A stretch of 22,907 nt of DNA from a virus, in IMG/VR virus record IMGVR_UViG_3300023210_000239, positions 1 to 22,907 of that record. One strand, 5' to 3'. The translations under genes were made by a program, and so were the position numbers. The notes below the pieces were generated by a model, which ran no database searches, was not told the DNA's origin, and worked only from the letters and a program-made list of their open reading frames with translations. Position 1 is the stretch's first letter. Every line of letters starts with the position of its first letter. Positions 12,414 through 20,969 of this stretch are shown piece by piece.

Positions 12414-14528
12414 ATGCCTAAGAAGCTACTTTTAATTCTGTTGTTCCCGACGCTACTTTTTGCGAGAACCATTGGCTTCGGTGGGGTTGCGTCGGATACC
12501 ACAGGGGTGGGCTGTACCGAGTGGTACTCTAGCTTTGTAGGGTGCTTCGGGAATGAAGAAGCTGCGGACACCCTCCGACAGGTGGGGTCAAGTTATGACG
12601 CTTTAACAGACAGCGAGTTTAACCTTGGAGCGGTCGGCGACATTGTCGTGATTGGCACGCCAGCCGACACAATTGTGGTAGAATCAGAAGATCCTGCGGG
12701 TTTGAGTTTCCGTTGCAATAACTTAAAGCTCCACGATGTCTATTATCGAGGCTCGTGTTATCTGAAAAATTCGGGTGCCGACAGTTTTGTTTGGGACGGC
12801 GGTTGCTTCAGCACGATTACCAATCCGCCGCACGACCCTATCTACGATACAGCCCTTCGCATATATGGCACGAGTGCGCTATTTCAGAACATGAGTTTTA
12901 ACGGCGCAGCCGAGGAAGACTTCTCTTACGATATCGTTGCAAGCGGATTAGATTCAACGCATCAGGTTGCCTTTGAAAATTGCACAGTAGACCTTGTGAA
13001 CATTTTTGATGTTAAAGATCATAACGGCGGGTCGGTCAGGTTCTCTGATTGCGATATCCGCCTGCGGGGGTACTTGCGCATACAGGCATCAACGTATGGC
13101 CCCCTTGACAGCCTTATTGTTGAGGATTGCACATGGCGAGCAGATCACGTTGATCGGTGTATACGCATTGAAGAAACATCAGAGCTACAACTACTCAGAA
13201 TACAGGGCAACACAATCAGCGGCCTAGCGGCTGACAGCTTCTGCGAGGTGGTTGTAGAAGAGTCGATTGACTTCACTTCAAAGGACAACCTCTTCAAGTT
13301 CCGATACGGGAGCAACTCCGCACTTGCCATCTACGACATCTACGACAAAACCAAAGAGTCACGCTACACCTTTGACGGGGATGTCGTCTGGCGCACTGAG
13401 GGTGTGGGGTACTTGCGAGACTATCTAAATATGTGGGCCGTACCTGATAGCGGGGTGATGCAGAACCTCGAGCTTCATGCGGGGGCTATCACCATCCTAA
13501 CAGACGCTGACGCTCCTGATACACTAGAAGCGACTATCGCCACGGGCTGGGACTTCAACAATATCGAGATCGACCACACGGGGTGGGAGCCTATCGGATC
13601 GACCATGCGGTCTGTTGCTCTCGGCTTCGTAGGGAGCCACTCCACCTTTGATAATATCGCCATCACCTCCCCAGCGTCCCACAGTATGCTATTCGGTGAC
13701 GATGTGGTAGATGAAAACCAGTGGGCACCCGCTTGGCAGGGGATTTGTGCAAGTGACAATGTTGTTAAGAACAGCTCCTTTACCCAGCTAAACCTACATG
13801 ACGGCGAAGCGGCCTACGGCCTCGTTGATAAGGGTGATAACCAAGAAATTTACAACAACACCTTCAGGGTGAACGGATCAGACGGCTCGGTCAGCAAGGC
13901 TTATTCGTTTGGCGGCGACAACACGCTATTTTACAACAACCGTATTTTTGTAGGGCCAAGTTCTGCAACTAAGACGGGGGTGGTTGGTCTTATTGCACAG
14001 GGGCCAAGCGGTCATAAGCATCAGCCATCTGGTCAACTTGTCCACAACAACTACGCCACAGGCGTAAGCGACTATGTGTTCGCCAAAAGTTCGGGTGATG
14101 GTACTGGCTACACGGAATCGCACAATATATTTGACACAGGCTGGACTGATTTTAACAGCCAAACGGCAGACGAACCCGCCCCCTCCTCCTTCATCGAAGG
14201 GGCTTGGAAGACGAAGTATGGCGGCACAGCCGTAGCAGGCGCATCGGTCACCATCCCACATACCGATCAGGGGTTTTATCCCATCGGCCTGCTGCCCGAG
14301 ACAGCCCACACCGAGCCACGAGTTAGCTCACGCTGGTTAAGCGGTTTCAACACACCCCGAGAGCTTTGCGGTGTCCTTGACACGCTTGGAATGGTGGGTG
14401 TCCAGTTGGAGATGTATGTGAGAACAGACGCAGACTGCGCACAAGTTGACCTTTGGTGTAACGATCAGATTGTGGATGGGGACGATGTGACAGCAGACAC
14501 ACTATGGATTAAGAGGTGCATCAAATGA
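12414..14528 (+). CDS. Secreted-type beta-helix protein (tailspike- or depolymerase-like)
   Basis: A 704-residue protein. Residues 1-17 form a signal peptide (MPKKLLLILLFPTLLFA, then R18) with a basic start, hydrophobic core and a plausible signal peptidase I site after Ala17. Much of residues 70-600 shows the short repeated strand-turn pattern of right-handed beta-helix proteins (FENCTVDL, VRFSDCDIRL, LIVEDCTWRA, LRIQGNTISG, and later YNNTFRVNG, FYNNRIF). Such folds form tailspikes and polysaccharide lyases. The last 40 residues (665-704) are a module shared with the next gene. A phage virion protein normally lacks a signal peptide, so this may be exported after expression. No catalytic residues can be assigned. 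Stop and next start overlap as ATGA. Confidence 0.8.
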   Translation: MPKKLLLILLFPTLLFARTIGFGGVASDTTGVGCTEWYSSFVGCFGNEEAADTLRQVGSSYDALTDSEFNLGAVGDIVVIGTPADTIVVESEDPAGLSFRCNNLKLHDVYYRGSCYLKNSGADSFVWDGGCFSTITNPPHDPIYDTALRIYGTSALFQNMSFNGAAEEDFSYDIVASGLDSTHQVAFENCTVDLVNIFDVKDHNGGSVRFSDCDIRLRGYLRIQASTYGPLDSLIVEDCTWRADHVDRCIRIEETSELQLLRIQGNTISGLAADSFCEVVVEESIDFTSKDNLFKFRYGSNSALAIYDIYDKTKESRYTFDGDVVWRTEGVGYLRDYLNMWAVPDSGVMQNLELHAGAITILTDADAPDTLEATIATGWDFNNIEIDHTGWEPIGSTMRSVALGFVGSHSTFDNIAITSPASHSMLFGDDVVDENQWAPAWQGICASDNVVKNSSFTQLNLHDGEAAYGLVDKGDNQEIYNNTFRVNGSDGSVSKAYSFGGDNTLFYNNRIFVGPSSATKTGVVGLIAQGPSGHKHQPSGQLVHNNYATGVSDYVFAKSSGDGTGYTESHNIFDTGWTDFNSQTADEPAPSSFIEGAWKTKYGGTAVAGASVTIPHTDQGFYPIGLLPETAHTEPRVSSRWLSGFNTPRELCGVLDTLGMVGVQLEMYVRTDADCAQVDLWCNDQIVDGDDVTADTLWIKRCIK

Positions 14529-14797
14529 AAACCTTAACCCTCCTTTTGCTCCCCGTTATTGCATGGGGCGCACTCACGGTTCCGTCAGAAATTAACCCTC
14601 GAGGCACTATTTGGAATAGCCCAAATGCTGCGCTAGAGCTGATCGCAGCTCTAGAGCCAGCCCCTGCGGAGATTCCAGTCGTGATGACGATGAAGGTGCG
14701 AACAACAGCAGACCTTGCCACCATTAAGCTGTGGTGCGCAATTGATCCGTCAGGGGCGAAGAGTGACACGCTTATAATCAAGGCTTGTACAAAATGA
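14525..14797 (+). CDS. Small exported protein sharing the spike C-terminal module
   Basis: This 90-residue protein starts at 14525, chosen over an in-frame ATG at 14516 because it overlaps the previous stop as ATGA. Residues 1-16 are a signal peptide (MKTLTLLLLPVIAWGA). Residues 55-90 match the end of the 704-residue protein: M.VRT.AD.A...LWC, then DTL.IK.C.K. Both copies keep two Cys at equivalent positions, possibly a disulfide after export. The middle (20-50) is Pro/Ala-rich. Its own stop overlaps the holin-like gene as ATGA. Being a free form of a module on the spike-like protein, it could cap, assemble with or compete with it; this is inference. Confidence 0.8.
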   Translation: MKTLTLLLLPVIAWGALTVPSEINPRGTIWNSPNAALELIAALEPAPAEIPVVMTMKVRTTADLATIKLWCAIDPSGAKSDTLIIKACTK

Positions 14798-15042
14798 ATG
14801 GGTTTACAGCCATGCCTGTGGATGAAAAAATCTTATTTAAGCTGGACGCTGTCGGCAAACAACTCAACCGAATTGAAGAAAAGACAAGCAAGATTAGCGA
14901 TGCCATCTGGGAGCCAGATACAGGGCTATTTGCACGAGTAGCGACAAATACGGTTGCACGGAAAGCCCTCTTGTGGATCGTGACGATCCTTGGGGCATCC
15001 ATCGTTGCAACGATGGTGCGGGTCTACTTAGGGAAGGCTTGA
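14794..15042 (+). CDS. Holin-like small membrane protein
   Basis: An 82-residue protein. The N-terminal half is a coiled-coil-prone helix (KLDAVGKQLNRIEEKTSKISDAI, about 16-38). Residues 58-79 form one membrane helix, with a basic residue before it (RKALLWIVTILGASIVATMVRVYLG). This layout resembles XhlA-like and other phage accessory holins. It sits directly before two peptidoglycan hydrolases, the usual site of a holin, and starts with an ATGA overlap to the secreted protein gene. A TTG start at 14785 would add three residues. With only one membrane segment, it could instead be a pinholin, a spanin-like component or a hydrolase anchor. Confidence 0.75.
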   Translation: MNGFTAMPVDEKILFKLDAVGKQLNRIEEKTSKISDAIWEPDTGLFARVATNTVARKALLWIVTILGASIVATMVRVYLGKA

Positions 15043-15046
15043 CGAT

Positions 15047-15547
15047 ATGCAAACAGGCGACCTTGTGTTCGCACGCTCGAGAGGGCTACTCGGCTGGGTG
15101 ATCCTTATCGGCACAGCAGGGCTATCGGCCTTGGTGAAGAATAAGTGGGTTCCTACTCATGTGGGGATCTTGAATCAAGCAGGCAAAACCCTTTGGGTTC
15201 ACGAGGCCACCACGCATCGGGGCGGCGAGGCCCGAGTCCCCCTTGCAGTCTTCATGAAGAGGTATGGGGAAAAGAATGTCCGTTTTGTTTCCGTAGGGGC
15301 GATAGGGCGTAAACGCTTAATAAAAAGTGCGCTAATCGCCTTTGCGGGGACACCTTACGAGAGGTGGGTAAATATGCCCGCTGTGGCCTTCGATGCGAAC
15401 AAGGGTGGCCCAAGTCGTCTTTTTTGTTCCGAGCTCGCTGTGCGCGTCCTAGCGTGGGCAGGGGTTCTTTGGGCCAAGATACTCGATCCAAACAACACCG
15501 ACCCTGAAGAGCTTTACCATGCGGCTGTGAAAGCGGCTGCTAAATGA
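15047..15547 (+). CDS. Permuted NlpC/P60 (YiiX-like) papain-fold hydrolase
   Basis: This 166-residue protein shows the circularly permuted papain-like pattern: GDLVFARSRG (4-13), VPTHVGIL with His38, VHEA with Glu53, AFAGTPYE near 100, and FCSELAVRVLAWAG with Cys127. In YiiX/YebB-like proteins the His precedes the Cys, as here. Such enzymes cut amide bonds in peptidoglycan or lipids. A hydrophobic GWVILIGTAGLSALV segment (16-30) could be a membrane helix or buried strand. Located between the holin-like gene and the M15 peptidase, with an ATGA overlap into the latter, it is probably a lysin. A virion role in entry cannot be excluded. Confidence 0.85.
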   Translation: MQTGDLVFARSRGLLGWVILIGTAGLSALVKNKWVPTHVGILNQAGKTLWVHEATTHRGGEARVPLAVFMKRYGEKNVRFVSVGAIGRKRLIKSALIAFAGTPYERWVNMPAVAFDANKGGPSRLFCSELAVRVLAWAGVLWAKILDPNNTDPEELYHAAVKAAAK

Positions 15548-16011
15548 ACCTCTTCAGTGTGGTATCGTCTGGGAACCTTGAGCAGTGTCACCCCTACTTG
15601 CAAGAGGTGGCGATTCGTGTACTAGAGATCATCAACATCGCAGTTGACTGCGGCCACCGCCCGCAGGTGGATCAAGAAAAAGCGGTTAGAGAAGGGAAAA
15701 GCAAGGTGCATTACCCACATAGCGCACACAACAGTTGCCCATCCCTTGCGTTTGATCTTCGCCCTTGGCTCCCCCAACTGGGTGTGAATATCTATAACAC
15801 CTTCGATCCAAAGGTGGCCGCCATCTGGGGGCAGCTTGCAGGCGTTGTTATTGCTGTGGGTAACGAGGTGGCGAAGACCCGTGCGGAGTGGAAGCGGTTC
15901 TCTATAATTTGGGGAAGCGACTGGAACGGGGACAGGAATGTGCTTGATACCAACTTTTTAGATTACGGCCACTTTGAGGTCAAGATAGGAGGCGCACATG
16001 GCAACGGCTAG
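15544..16011 (+). CDS. M15-family L-alanyl-D-glutamate-type endopeptidase (endolysin)
   Basis: A 155-residue zinc peptidase of the VanY/M15C family, like the T5-type endolysins. Motifs: SSGNLEQCHPYLQEVA (8-23), CGHRPQVDQEKAVREG (36-51), SAHNSCPSLAFD with zinc ligands H62 and D71, and FLDYGHFEV with H143. The catalytic Glu/Asp lies close by in this final motif. It should cut the peptide stem of peptidoglycan at lysis. There is no signal peptide, so a holin is needed, which the adjacent membrane protein could supply. Its start overlaps the YiiX-like gene by four bases, and its end overlaps the adaptor gene by 14. Confidence 0.9.
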   Translation: MNLFSVVSSGNLEQCHPYLQEVAIRVLEIINIAVDCGHRPQVDQEKAVREGKSKVHYPHSAHNSCPSLAFDLRPWLPQLGVNIYNTFDPKVAAIWGQLAGVVIAVGNEVAKTRAEWKRFSIIWGSDWNGDRNVLDTNFLDYGHFEVKIGGAHGNG

Positions 16012-16891
16012 AAGCCTTATTGACGATGCCCGAAGACGGCTAGTAGACCCCACAGGGAATCGTTGGGGTGACGACGAGATGCTCGATTATCTCAACTACA
16101 GCATTAACCAATACGCAAGGCGCAGCAAGTCGTTCAGGCGACTGCTTCACCTCGAGACGGGGCAGTTCCCCCAAAGGTTTGAGCTTCCTTCTGATACTGT
16201 CGAAGTCTACATTGTAGAGTATGACAATGTTGTGATGGATCCGTCGTCATGGCAAGAGCTGTCTTCTGAAGACGACAAGTTTTCTACCCGAACAGGTGCG
16301 CCAGAGCGGTGGTATCAAGACCTGACCGACATCTCTGAAATGCGGTTATACCCAATCCCTACCGACAACGACGAAGATCGAGCGGCCTTCCACGATATGG
16401 AAGACCCTTACACGATTACAGAAGTCGGGGGTGTTTGTACACTCGAGGTCGATGGGTCGCTGGCGACGATTTACGAAGAAGAATTTGGTGTTGTTGTAGG
16501 GATCGAGGATGAAGAAGAGACCCGTGAGTGGGAGTTTGTCGCTGACGATGCAGACACCCCCGTGTTTAACCAATCGAACTCATTAAATGATGAAAATATC
16601 AACAGGGGCGCACTTGTGGCCGTGGCCGCCTCTAAGGTGCGCATTGGCTACACCTATATCCCAGCGGCCTTGGGCGACATTGGTAGCGATGTGGTCATCC
16701 CTGACCACCTAGAAGAGGGGCTAGTGTTCGCCTTGCTTGCACGAGCCTACGAGAAAGACGGCGTGACACAGGATCTCAAGAAAGCTCAGTACTGGGATCA
16801 GAAGTTTGACCTTGTGACGGCTGAAGCATTAAGACGGGCAACAGAAGGCTTTATGCCTCGTGCCAGAACAACTGAAGGACTATGGCTATGA
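15998..16891 (+). CDS. Head-tail adaptor protein
   Basis: A 297-residue protein beginning MATARSLIDDARRRLVDPTGNRWGDDEMLDYLNYSIN, the hallmark start of phage adaptor (connector) proteins that bind below the portal. F..LP.DTVEVYIVEYD, an acidic loop region and a C-terminal helical part (LVFALLARAYEKDGVTQDLKKAQYWDQKFD) also fit that family. The middle contains a Glu/Asp-rich inserted segment (about 155-180). The position directly after lysis genes rather than after the capsid is unusual, though the fibre and nozzle genes follow. It overlaps the fibre gene by ten bases. AGGAGG lies close before the ATG (start at 15998), supporting this start. Confidence 0.85.
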   Translation: MATARSLIDDARRRLVDPTGNRWGDDEMLDYLNYSINQYARRSKSFRRLLHLETGQFPQRFELPSDTVEVYIVEYDNVVMDPSSWQELSSEDDKFSTRTGAPERWYQDLTDISEMRLYPIPTDNDEDRAAFHDMEDPYTITEVGGVCTLEVDGSLATIYEEEFGVVVGIEDEEETREWEFVADDADTPVFNQSNSLNDENINRGALVAVAASKVRIGYTYIPAALGDIGSDVVIPDHLEEGLVFALLARAYEKDGVTQDLKKAQYWDQKFDLVTAEALRRATEGFMPRARTTEGLWL

Positions 16892-17874
16892 GCGTTATTT
16901 TAAGAAAAGCAAAACTTGGCGTAGAAGATTGCCATGTAGGCAGCGGTACGCACCTAACCCCTACAAGTAGTGGCGGCGAGCGAACTGTTAACGGCCTCGC
17001 TTCAAAGTTTATCACCGTGGACGGCGGGCAGACGATTAACGGTGCGCTTGATGTGGCTGGGGCTGTTGCGTGCGCCTCTACGCTTGATGTGGTGGGGACG
17101 ACAACGGTCGACGATCTTGATAGCACGGGGACGGCGGATTTATCGACCGTTACGGCCACGACAATCACGGTAGGCATAGGCGGGCTTGTGAGCACGAGCG
17201 GCTCGACAACCCTTGGAGTAACTGCCGTAGACGAGCTTGATGTGGCTGGGGCTGTTGCGTGCTCTGATACACTTAGTGTGGAGGGGGCTGTCGTCTTTGA
17301 CGACGACCTAGAAGTGGGGCAAGTTGCTTCCCTAAAATCTGCTGTGATTAACACAACTTTAGCGGTTGGCACGAACGCTACCATAGACGGGAAGGCCAAC
17401 ATTGGAGACACATTTGATGTAGCAGGGAAGTCTACCCTTGTAGGTGATGTTGTGTGTGGCGGGGCTAGTGGAAGCGAAAATGCAAAACTGACAACCACCA
17501 CCTTTGAAGCAACAGGCGACGCTGATGTCGGCGGTACGGTGCAGGCTGTGAATGTTGCAGCGAGTGGCACTTGTGCCGCAGACATCGTGGTTGCTTATAC
17601 ATCGATGACGCAGAACGGAAGCACCGTTCTTGACGAGGATGACCTTGGGGTAAAGGTCGTTGAAGTTGACCAAGCGACCTCAGCGTGTCAGCTCCCAACT
17701 AGCGGATCAGCCCCCCCCGCCGCAGCGATTGGACTTGTCGGGCAACTTTGGATTACTCATAGCGATTCTACCTGCAGGGTTAAGATCTGTGTCCAAACGG
17801 ACTCTTCAGCCTTTGAGTGGAAGACGCTAGGAAACTCGGCTGAAGATTTCGACTACAGCTACGCCCCAGCCTAG
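16882..17874 (+). CDS. Repetitive tail-fibre-like protein
   Basis: A 330-residue protein, low complexity and rich in Thr, Val, Gly, Ala and Asp. Residues 50-230 repeat a short strand pattern such as LDVAGAVACASTLDVVG and TTTVDDLDSTGTADL, as seen in trimeric fibre shafts. A 28-bp exact DNA repeat underlies two of them. The C-terminal 100 residues (from about 235) look like a globular head: DEDDLGVKVVEVDQA, LVGQLWITHSDSTCRVKI and FEWKTLG. AAGGAC-like bases precede the ATG at 16882; a second ATG at 16888 overlaps the adaptor stop as ATGA. It is probably a fibre or short spike; receptor is unknown. Confidence 0.8.
   Translation: MAMSVILRKAKLGVEDCHVGSGTHLTPTSSGGERTVNGLASKFITVDGGQTINGALDVAGAVACASTLDVVGTTTVDDLDSTGTADLSTVTATTITVGIGGLVSTSGSTTLGVTAVDELDVAGAVACSDTLSVEGAVVFDDDLEVGQVASLKSAVINTTLAVGTNATIDGKANIGDTFDVAGKSTLVGDVVCGGASGSENAKLTTTTFEATGDADVGGTVQAVNVAASGTCAADIVVAYTSMTQNGSTVLDEDDLGVKVVEVDQATSACQLPTSGSAPPAAAIGLVGQLWITHSDSTCRVKICVQTDSSAFEWKTLGNSAEDFDYSYAPA
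17046..17073 (+). repeat. 28-bp direct repeat, copy 1, in fibre gene
   Basis: Identical to 17235-17262, 189 bases downstream, in the same frame. It encodes LDVAGAVAC. It reflects duplication of a shaft segment. Confidence 0.9.
17235..17262 (+). repeat. 28-bp direct repeat, copy 2, in fibre gene
   Basis: Second exact copy; the spacing of 63 codons between copies is a whole number of shaft units and keeps the frame. Confidence 0.9.
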
Positions 17875-17883
17875 AGGACACTA

Positions 17884-20352
17884 ATGATCGGCGAATTTTC
17901 AAAGTTTAACGGCGGGCTAAATCAAGTGGCAGACCCACGGGATAGGGATGCCTTTGCTTTGAACCAAGCCCAAGTGATGGTCAATTGCGATATCACGAAG
18001 GGGCCACTACGCCCAAGCCTACGCCCAAGCCTAGTGGGGATGTTGTCCACAGCAACCCATAACTTCGCTCACCTGTCTTCAGGCGGCGATGACGGCTGGG
18101 TGGAAGGTGGCGAGGATGTGTCGTTCTTGCCGTGGCAATCTGGGTACACTCGATTCACACCAGACTACTCTTCTTTCCATAATGAAGGCGCAAGCACCCC
18201 GCTAGGGATGCCGCCGCCATCTGAAGATAAGTATGCACAGTTGACGGGCGACAAAAAGCGATTCTATAAGCTCTCTATAAAGATGTCGCTTCAGGATCAG
18301 CTCCCGTATGTGGGGACGATCCCCGAAGAATACAGCACGATTAAACATCGAACCCAGCGTCTCACCCTAAGGGGTGAGGAGGGGGAGGCTCCCCCCGAAG
18401 ACCTGCTTGGTGCTTATCTTTATCTCGACTGGTCAGTTACCGCAGCCGTAGTGACCCGCATCCATAGCGTAGAGGTCGAAGAGGTAACAAATGTCTACAC
18501 GCTTGATGTCACCCTTTCGATACACCCCGACCGTGACCCATTCGAGAACGGGGGGACTTTGGGCTTCTCGGTCGATGACGTAGTCCCTGAGTTTACTATT
18601 GAAAAAGCCGCTACCGAGGTTGTCGAGTTCGAGGGGACAATCCTTGAGTATGAATCGGATGATCAGTATCCAGAAGGTTCGATTTCCCCTCTAGAGTCTG
18701 TCACGATACTAACCCTTGACATCTCAGAATTTAATTCAATTGTCGGGGCGAGTGAGCGAGTTTGGGTTAGCGCACGCCCGAGAACAGGTGTCTCACATAG
18801 TTGGCTTTCTCGTGTTGTTCACAAGAGTCAAGCTGCGAACAACACCTTTATGGATTCGGGTACTTATCGCTACCTGATTACAAATGTGAGTAGCGACGGA
18901 GTGGAGTCGCCCCCCTTTATCCCAACAACAGATCCTGATGTAAACGAGGCTGTTGGACTATCGCTCCCCTTAAGTGCAAACATCGAAGGCCAGTATATCC
19001 TTACCCGAAAGTGGGACAAAAAGGCGTTTGCTCGTGAGTATGCGAGACTGCGAAGCCTTGTAATTACTCGGCCTGAGGGCGGGCATTTCGACAGGTACAA
19101 TGACACCATTAGGGAACTTGCGGACGACCTCAGAAAGGCGTTTACCGAGGAGCAGGAACTGCTTCCCCAATCAGAGATTATGGGGAATGACCTGTCAGGC
19201 GACCCATTCTGGCCTGTGGTTCAAGTCCCTTCGGCTCTTTATGGAGGGGTTGATCGCAAGGTGCGGCTCTATCGCACGACATCCGCAGGTGGTGCGCTTT
19301 TCTTGGCGAAGGAATTTACGACTGATGACTTCAACGGGGCCACCACGGTTGAGTATGTGGACTGGGTAACGGATTGGGTACTTATCGGGAACCCTTTGCT
19401 GGAGACCGAAGACTTGTTGCCGCCAATATATAAGTACACAGGCGGCCTGCACCCCACAAGGGTTTATCCCCACATCGTTGAGTCGCATCTGGGGCGTGTG
19501 TGGGCCGCTGTGGATGATCGGGTTTATTTCTCTGAAGCAGGGGTTGCGGGGCAATGGGGCACAGGTAACTGGTTCCAACTAAACGGCCAAGTGACCGCCC
19601 TTGTATCCCTTGTTGACAAGCTCTTGGTGTTCACCCGAACCTCTCTGAGTATTATAGCAGGGCAGGGCGCATCCTCGTTTACCAAGGTTGAGCTTGCAGG
19701 GCTGTATGGGGCGATTTCCCACAAGACTATCGCAAGGGTGGCGGGTCGTGTTGTCTGGGTAAGTGATCAGGGCATTTTTGCCTACTCAGCCGACTCGCTT
19801 ACCAACCACACAGAACATCTGCTGGTCGATTTCGTCTTCTCAGAAGTCACCTGCGCCACCGTTGACGGCTCAGAATATGTCGCCTTCTACGGAAACAAGG
19901 CCCTTCGATTAGACTTCGCTAGGGGCGCAATACTGAAGCAGGAAGAGCTCTTGAGCGACATTGTCGTGCGGGACGCTCACACGAAGCGATCTGATGGGCA
20001 GGCGTGTGTGCTTGCGCTAGACAGCGTCAACTCCGTTGTTGGTGCGTTTGCGCTAAGTGGGGGCGGGCCAAACCCCTTCACCTATCGCACAGGTATCGCT
20101 GAGGACAAGCTCGCAGGCGTGACAAAGACCTACAGCAAGGTTTTCGCCCACATTATCGGCAATGCCGATGTAGATGTGTACATTGACGAACGACTCGTTT
20201 ACACATGGGAAATCCAAGATGGCACAGGCCCGCTGTCGGTTTACCTGCCCACCTCGCAAGACCTGCGAGGCGAAGGTATCTCGTTTGAGATTACAGGGAC
20301 AGGAACATTGCACTATGTGCGCTATGAATATGCGCCGTTGCAAGTAGATTAG
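17884..20352 (+). CDS. Tail nozzle-like / tubular protein B-like protein
   Basis: An 822-residue protein starting MIGEFSKFNGGLNQVADPRD, the kind of start seen in podovirus tail nozzle proteins (T7 gp12 or P22 gp10 role). The central and late parts have the beta-propeller features of that group: HLGRVWAAVDDRVYFSEAG, NWFQLNGQVTALVSLVDKLLVFTRTSLSIIAG and GLYGAISHKTIARVAGRVVWVSDQGIFAYSAD (about 535-645). The C-terminal 100 residues form another beta domain. A 12-bp tandem duplication at 18007-18030 doubles a Leu-Arg-Pro-Ser segment near residue 42. It probably extends the tail tube below the adaptor. AGAGGA precedes the ATG. Exact family is inferred from pattern. Confidence 0.8.
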   Translation: MIGEFSKFNGGLNQVADPRDRDAFALNQAQVMVNCDITKGPLRPSLRPSLVGMLSTATHNFAHLSSGGDDGWVEGGEDVSFLPWQSGYTRFTPDYSSFHNEGASTPLGMPPPSEDKYAQLTGDKKRFYKLSIKMSLQDQLPYVGTIPEEYSTIKHRTQRLTLRGEEGEAPPEDLLGAYLYLDWSVTAAVVTRIHSVEVEEVTNVYTLDVTLSIHPDRDPFENGGTLGFSVDDVVPEFTIEKAATEVVEFEGTILEYESDDQYPEGSISPLESVTILTLDISEFNSIVGASERVWVSARPRTGVSHSWLSRVVHKSQAANNTFMDSGTYRYLITNVSSDGVESPPFIPTTDPDVNEAVGLSLPLSANIEGQYILTRKWDKKAFAREYARLRSLVITRPEGGHFDRYNDTIRELADDLRKAFTEEQELLPQSEIMGNDLSGDPFWPVVQVPSALYGGVDRKVRLYRTTSAGGALFLAKEFTTDDFNGATTVEYVDWVTDWVLIGNPLLETEDLLPPIYKYTGGLHPTRVYPHIVESHLGRVWAAVDDRVYFSEAGVAGQWGTGNWFQLNGQVTALVSLVDKLLVFTRTSLSIIAGQGASSFTKVELAGLYGAISHKTIARVAGRVVWVSDQGIFAYSADSLTNHTEHLLVDFVFSEVTCATVDGSEYVAFYGNKALRLDFARGAILKQEELLSDIVVRDAHTKRSDGQACVLALDSVNSVVGAFALSGGGPNPFTYRTGIAEDKLAGVTKTYSKVFAHIIGNADVDVYIDERLVYTWEIQDGTGPLSVYLPTSQDLRGEGISFEITGTGTLHYVRYEYAPLQVD

Positions 20353-20360
20353 GAGGACAA

Positions 20361-20969
20361 ATGAATCCAGCAACTATTGGTCTGATTATGGGCGGTGTCC
20401 AGATGGTGGGCAACTTCCTTAGTGGGAGGTCAGCGTCTCGTCAACAACGACAAAATCAGCGACGCCTGATGGCTGCGATCAGGGAAGATCAAGCCCAATG
20501 GGATAAGTTGGCCGCCCCCGTGCAGGCGGCTATTCAGGGCTATCTTACAGGAACAGAGACAAGCCAACAAAGGGCGGGGCGTGAGGCGATAACCCTTGGG
20601 AAGGCAAACTCTGCAATGTCCTTAGCTGCGCCCGCAGTTCAGGCGAACTATGCCACTCAGGGGCAAAGACTACAATCAAGTCTTGCCGCCCGTGGGATGG
20701 GAGGTAGCGGGATTGCTGCAAAGGCAACAACAGACCTTGCCCAAAGTAAGCAGCAAACCTTAGCAGGAATGCGACAGCAATCAATTGCACAGGGTGGTCA
20801 AGCCCTTGCGCAAGAGCGACAAAACTATCTTCAAGGAATGGGGCCACGCCCATCTCTTGCAGGTGGCTATCAATCGATAGCGGGGCAAGCCCCCATCAAC
20901 ACTCAAATTGACCTGAGCGGGATCACGCAGTCGCTGATGTCACTTGCACAAAAACCAGCGGGGTCTTAA
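20361..20969 (+). CDS. Putative ejection (internal virion) protein
   Basis: A 202-residue protein. A hydrophobic Gly-rich N-terminus (TIGLIMGGVQMVGNFLSG, 5-22) could insert into a membrane. The rest is rich in Ala, Gln, Ser and Arg and helical (SRQQRQNQRRLM, AAPAVQANYATQGQRLQSSLAARGMGGSG). That pattern, and the position after the nozzle and before larger helical proteins, match P22 gp7-like or T7-like internal proteins that exit with the DNA to breach the host envelope. AGGAGG lies right before the ATG. The stop overlaps the next start as TAATG. Confidence 0.75.
   Translation: MNPATIGLIMGGVQMVGNFLSGRSASRQQRQNQRRLMAAIREDQAQWDKLAAPVQAAIQGYLTGTETSQQRAGREAITLGKANSAMSLAAPAVQANYATQGQRLQSSLAARGMGGSGIAAKATTDLAQSKQQTLAGMRQQSIAQGGQALAQERQNYLQGMGPRPSLAGGYQSIAGQAPINTQIDLSGITQSLMSLAQKPAGS

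Noticed and set aside
16851-17585. Long minus-strand frame of 244 codons opposite the adaptor and fibre genes
   Set aside because: Ser/Thr/Val/Pro-rich composition is the complement of the repetitive fibre gene; no ribosome site or family resemblance.
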